Notes under the pieces: generated by a model | Database searches by the model: none | Seen by the model: the letters and a program-made list of their open reading frames with translations, nothing else | What the model was told of the DNA's origin: nothing | Part shown: piece by piece, positions 31,854 through 33,218 of the stretch | Numbering within the stretch: position 1 is the stretch's first letter | Layout: each line of letters begins with the position of its first letter | Source of the DNA: Rhodospirillales bacterium | GTDB taxonomy: Bacteria > Pseudomonadota > Alphaproteobacteria > Rhodospirillales > Defluviicoccaceae | Direction: 5' to 3' | DNA: 33,218 nt | Assembly: GCA_025458035.1 (NCBI GenBank) | Contig: JALOTH010000011.1 | Coordinates: 1-33,218, forward strand | Position numbers and translations under genes: made by a program

Positions 31854-33095
31854 TCACCCGAAAGCGAGGGAAGCCCGGCGCACCCGGGCGGTTTCGACAA
31901 TCATGCCGGCGCAGCGCCGCGCCTCGCCGTCGATCGCCAGGATCTCGTCGAGGGTGGTTGCCGCGCCGCGCTCGCAGATCGCCAGGGTCTCCTCGACCAC
32001 CGCCGGGATCTCGAGAAAACCGATCGCACCCGCCAGAAAATGGTGGACGGCAACCTCGTTCGCCGCGTTCAGGACGGCGGTGGCCGCCCCTCCCGCCTGC
32101 AACGCCTCGCGGGCCAGCCGCAGCGCCGGAAACTTGATTTCGTCCGGTTCCTCGAAGGTCAGTTGACCGATGTCGGCGAGGCGCAGGCGCGCGGCGGGTG
32201 TCACCATGCGGTGCGGCCAGGCGAGGGCGACGGCGATCGGCGTGCGCATGTCCGGGCAACCGAGCTGCGCCAGCACCGAGCCGTCGATATAGGTGACGAG
32301 GCTGTGGATCACCGACTGCGGATGGACGACGATCTCGATCTGCTCGCCACGGACCGGAAACAGATGAAAAGCCTCGATCAGTTCGAGGCCCTTGTTCATC
32401 ATCGTCGCCGAATCCACCGAGATCTTCGCCCCCATGTCCCAATTGGGATGGGCCACCGCTTCCGCCGGGGTGACGCTGGCCATCTGGGCCAGATCGCGGC
32501 TGCGGAACGGCCCGCCGGAGGCGGTCAGGGTGATGCGTTCCACCGTGTTCGCGTTCGCGAAGTCGAACACCTGAAAAATCGCGCTGTGCTCCGAATCGAC
32601 GGGGATCAGCGTCGCCCCGCAGCGTGTGATTTCCGCCATCATCAGGCTGCCGGCGGAGACCAGGCATTCCTTGTTGGCGAGACCGATGATGGCGCCGCGT
32701 CGCGCCGCCGCCAGCGTCGGCTTCAGGCCGGCCGCGCCGACGATGGCCGCCATCACCCAGTCCGTGGGCCGTTCGGCAGCGGCGATGACGGCATCGGCGC
32801 CGGCGGCGACCTCGACGCCACTGCCGGACAGCGCGGCTTTCAGCGCCCCGTACTGGCTTTCGTCGGCGGTCACCGCGAGCTTTGCGCCGACGGCGCGCGC
32901 CTGCGCCGCCAGCCGTTCGACATTGCGATTGCCGGTCAGCGCTTCCACCGCAAACCGCTCGCGATGGCGGGCGACAAGGTCGAGGGTATTGCAGCCGATC
33001 GATCCGGTGGCGCCCAGAACGGTGATCGACCGCCTCGCTGCCTGCGGTTCTCGGGGACTGTCCAGGCGCTCCAACGGCGTATGTCCTACATCCAT
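31854..33095 (-). CDS. dxr: 1-deoxy-D-xylulose 5-phosphate reductoisomerase
   Basis: Dxr (IspC) converts DXP to 2-C-methyl-D-erythritol 4-phosphate, the committed step of the MEP isoprenoid route. The 413-residue protein has the NADPH-binding motif GATGSIG (28-34), GLANKECLVSAG, the metal- and substrate-binding VDSEHSAIFQ, TASGGPFRSRD, and the long signature from AHPNWDMGAKISVDSATM onward. Its length is normal (E. coli 398). The start overlaps the cdsA stop by 10 bases, and rseP follows after 13 bases. This places it in the widespread uppS-cdsA-dxr-rseP-bamA order, although uppS would lie beyond the window. Confidence 0.97.
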   Translation of the reverse strand: MDVGHTPLERLDSPREPQAARRSITVLGATGSIGCNTLDLVARHRERFAVEALTGNRNVERLAAQARAVGAKLAVTADESQYGALKAALSGSGVEVAAGADAVIAAAERPTDWVMAAIVGAAGLKPTLAAARRGAIIGLANKECLVSAGSLMMAEITRCGATLIPVDSEHSAIFQVFDFANANTVERITLTASGGPFRSRDLAQMASVTPAEAVAHPNWDMGAKISVDSATMMNKGLELIEAFHLFPVRGEQIEIVVHPQSVIHSLVTYIDGSVLAQLGCPDMRTPIAVALAWPHRMVTPAARLRLADIGQLTFEEPDEIKFPALRLAREALQAGGAATAVLNAANEVAVHHFLAGAIGFLEIPAVVEETLAICERGAATTLDEILAIDGEARRCAGMIVETARVRRASLAFG

Positions 33096-33218
33096 GTGAC
33101 TATACTGCCCTCCCGCACCGCCGTGAGCAATCCCATCGCCAGCGTCGCCAGCAACAGGGCGTCGACCCGGTCGAGCAGCCCACCGTGGCCGGGGATCAGG
33201 CTGCCCGAGTCCTTGACG
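33086..33218 (-). CDS. cdsA: phosphatidate cytidylyltransferase, C-terminal fragment (cut by window edge)
   Basis: Only the last 43 codons and a TAG stop are inside the window; the start lies beyond the right edge. The minus-strand translation KDSGSLIPGHGGLLDRVD matches the C-terminal signature of CDP-diglyceride synthase, in which K-D-x-G, H-G-G and D-R-x-D are the conserved elements. A final hydrophobic helix, LLLATLAMGLLTAV, follows. CdsA makes CDP-diacylglycerol from phosphatidic acid and CTP at the inner membrane. The 3' end overlaps dxr by 10 bases, consistent with the conserved cdsA-dxr pair. Confidence 0.93.
   Translation of the reverse strand, partial: VKDSGSLIPGHGGLLDRVDALLLATLAMGLLTAVREGSIVTWM

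Overview
The window looks like a chromosomal segment of a high-GC alphaproteobacterium, most likely from the Rhodospirillales or a relative. This is inferred from conserved gene order (rpoZ-rsh-pdxJ-acpS-lepB-rnc-era; cdsA-dxr-rseP-bamA-skp; mltB-rlpA-dac-tmk-holB-metG-tatD-MBL hydrolase), the strong G/C third-position bias, and one VPLPA-CTERM secreted protein. The cell is Gram-negative (BamA, Skp), probably motile (MotAB), and uses the DXP isoprenoid route (Dxr) and the DXP-dependent vitamin B6 route (PdxJ). I see no rRNA, tRNA, CRISPR array, prophage or complete insertion sequence.

Layout. 1-1902: motA-motB on the minus strand, ended by a short repeat element. 2036-4496: a tightly overlapping plus-strand operon of a flavin reductase-like protein, an ALDH7-type aldehyde dehydrogenase and a DUF3775-like protein. 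4608-8019: ppiD-trpE. 8039-9356: a minus-strand NYN-domain protein and family 5 uracil-DNA glycosylase. 9503-16484: the housekeeping run folK, rpoZ, rsh, pdxJ, acpS, lepB, rnc, era. 16485-18164: an AT-richer pocket, a small methyltransferase and a VPLPA-CTERM protein with a clear promoter. 18162-18268: a second copy of the repeat element, inverted relative to the first. 18303-18332: a hairpin between convergent genes. 18355-33218: an almost unbroken minus-strand series of envelope, replication and translation genes, from the truncated cdsA at the right edge down to an MBL-fold hydrolase.

Most notable signals. (1) Two ~107-bp inverted copies of a non-coding element, about 90% identical by hand alignment, each start exactly at the TAG stop codon of a gene (motB and the VPLPA-CTERM gene) and carry CTAG at their ends. 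This fits a MITE that targets CTAG and rebuilds the stop codon on insertion. (2) lpxD is absent between skp and fabZ, and lpxA/lpxI/lpxB are absent after fabZ, where alphaproteobacteria usually keep them. The fabZ remnant is joined directly to the mltB cluster. (3) A dyad touches the -35 box of the VPLPA-CTERM gene promoter.

All calls come from reading the sequence and from remembered family motifs. No database search was run.
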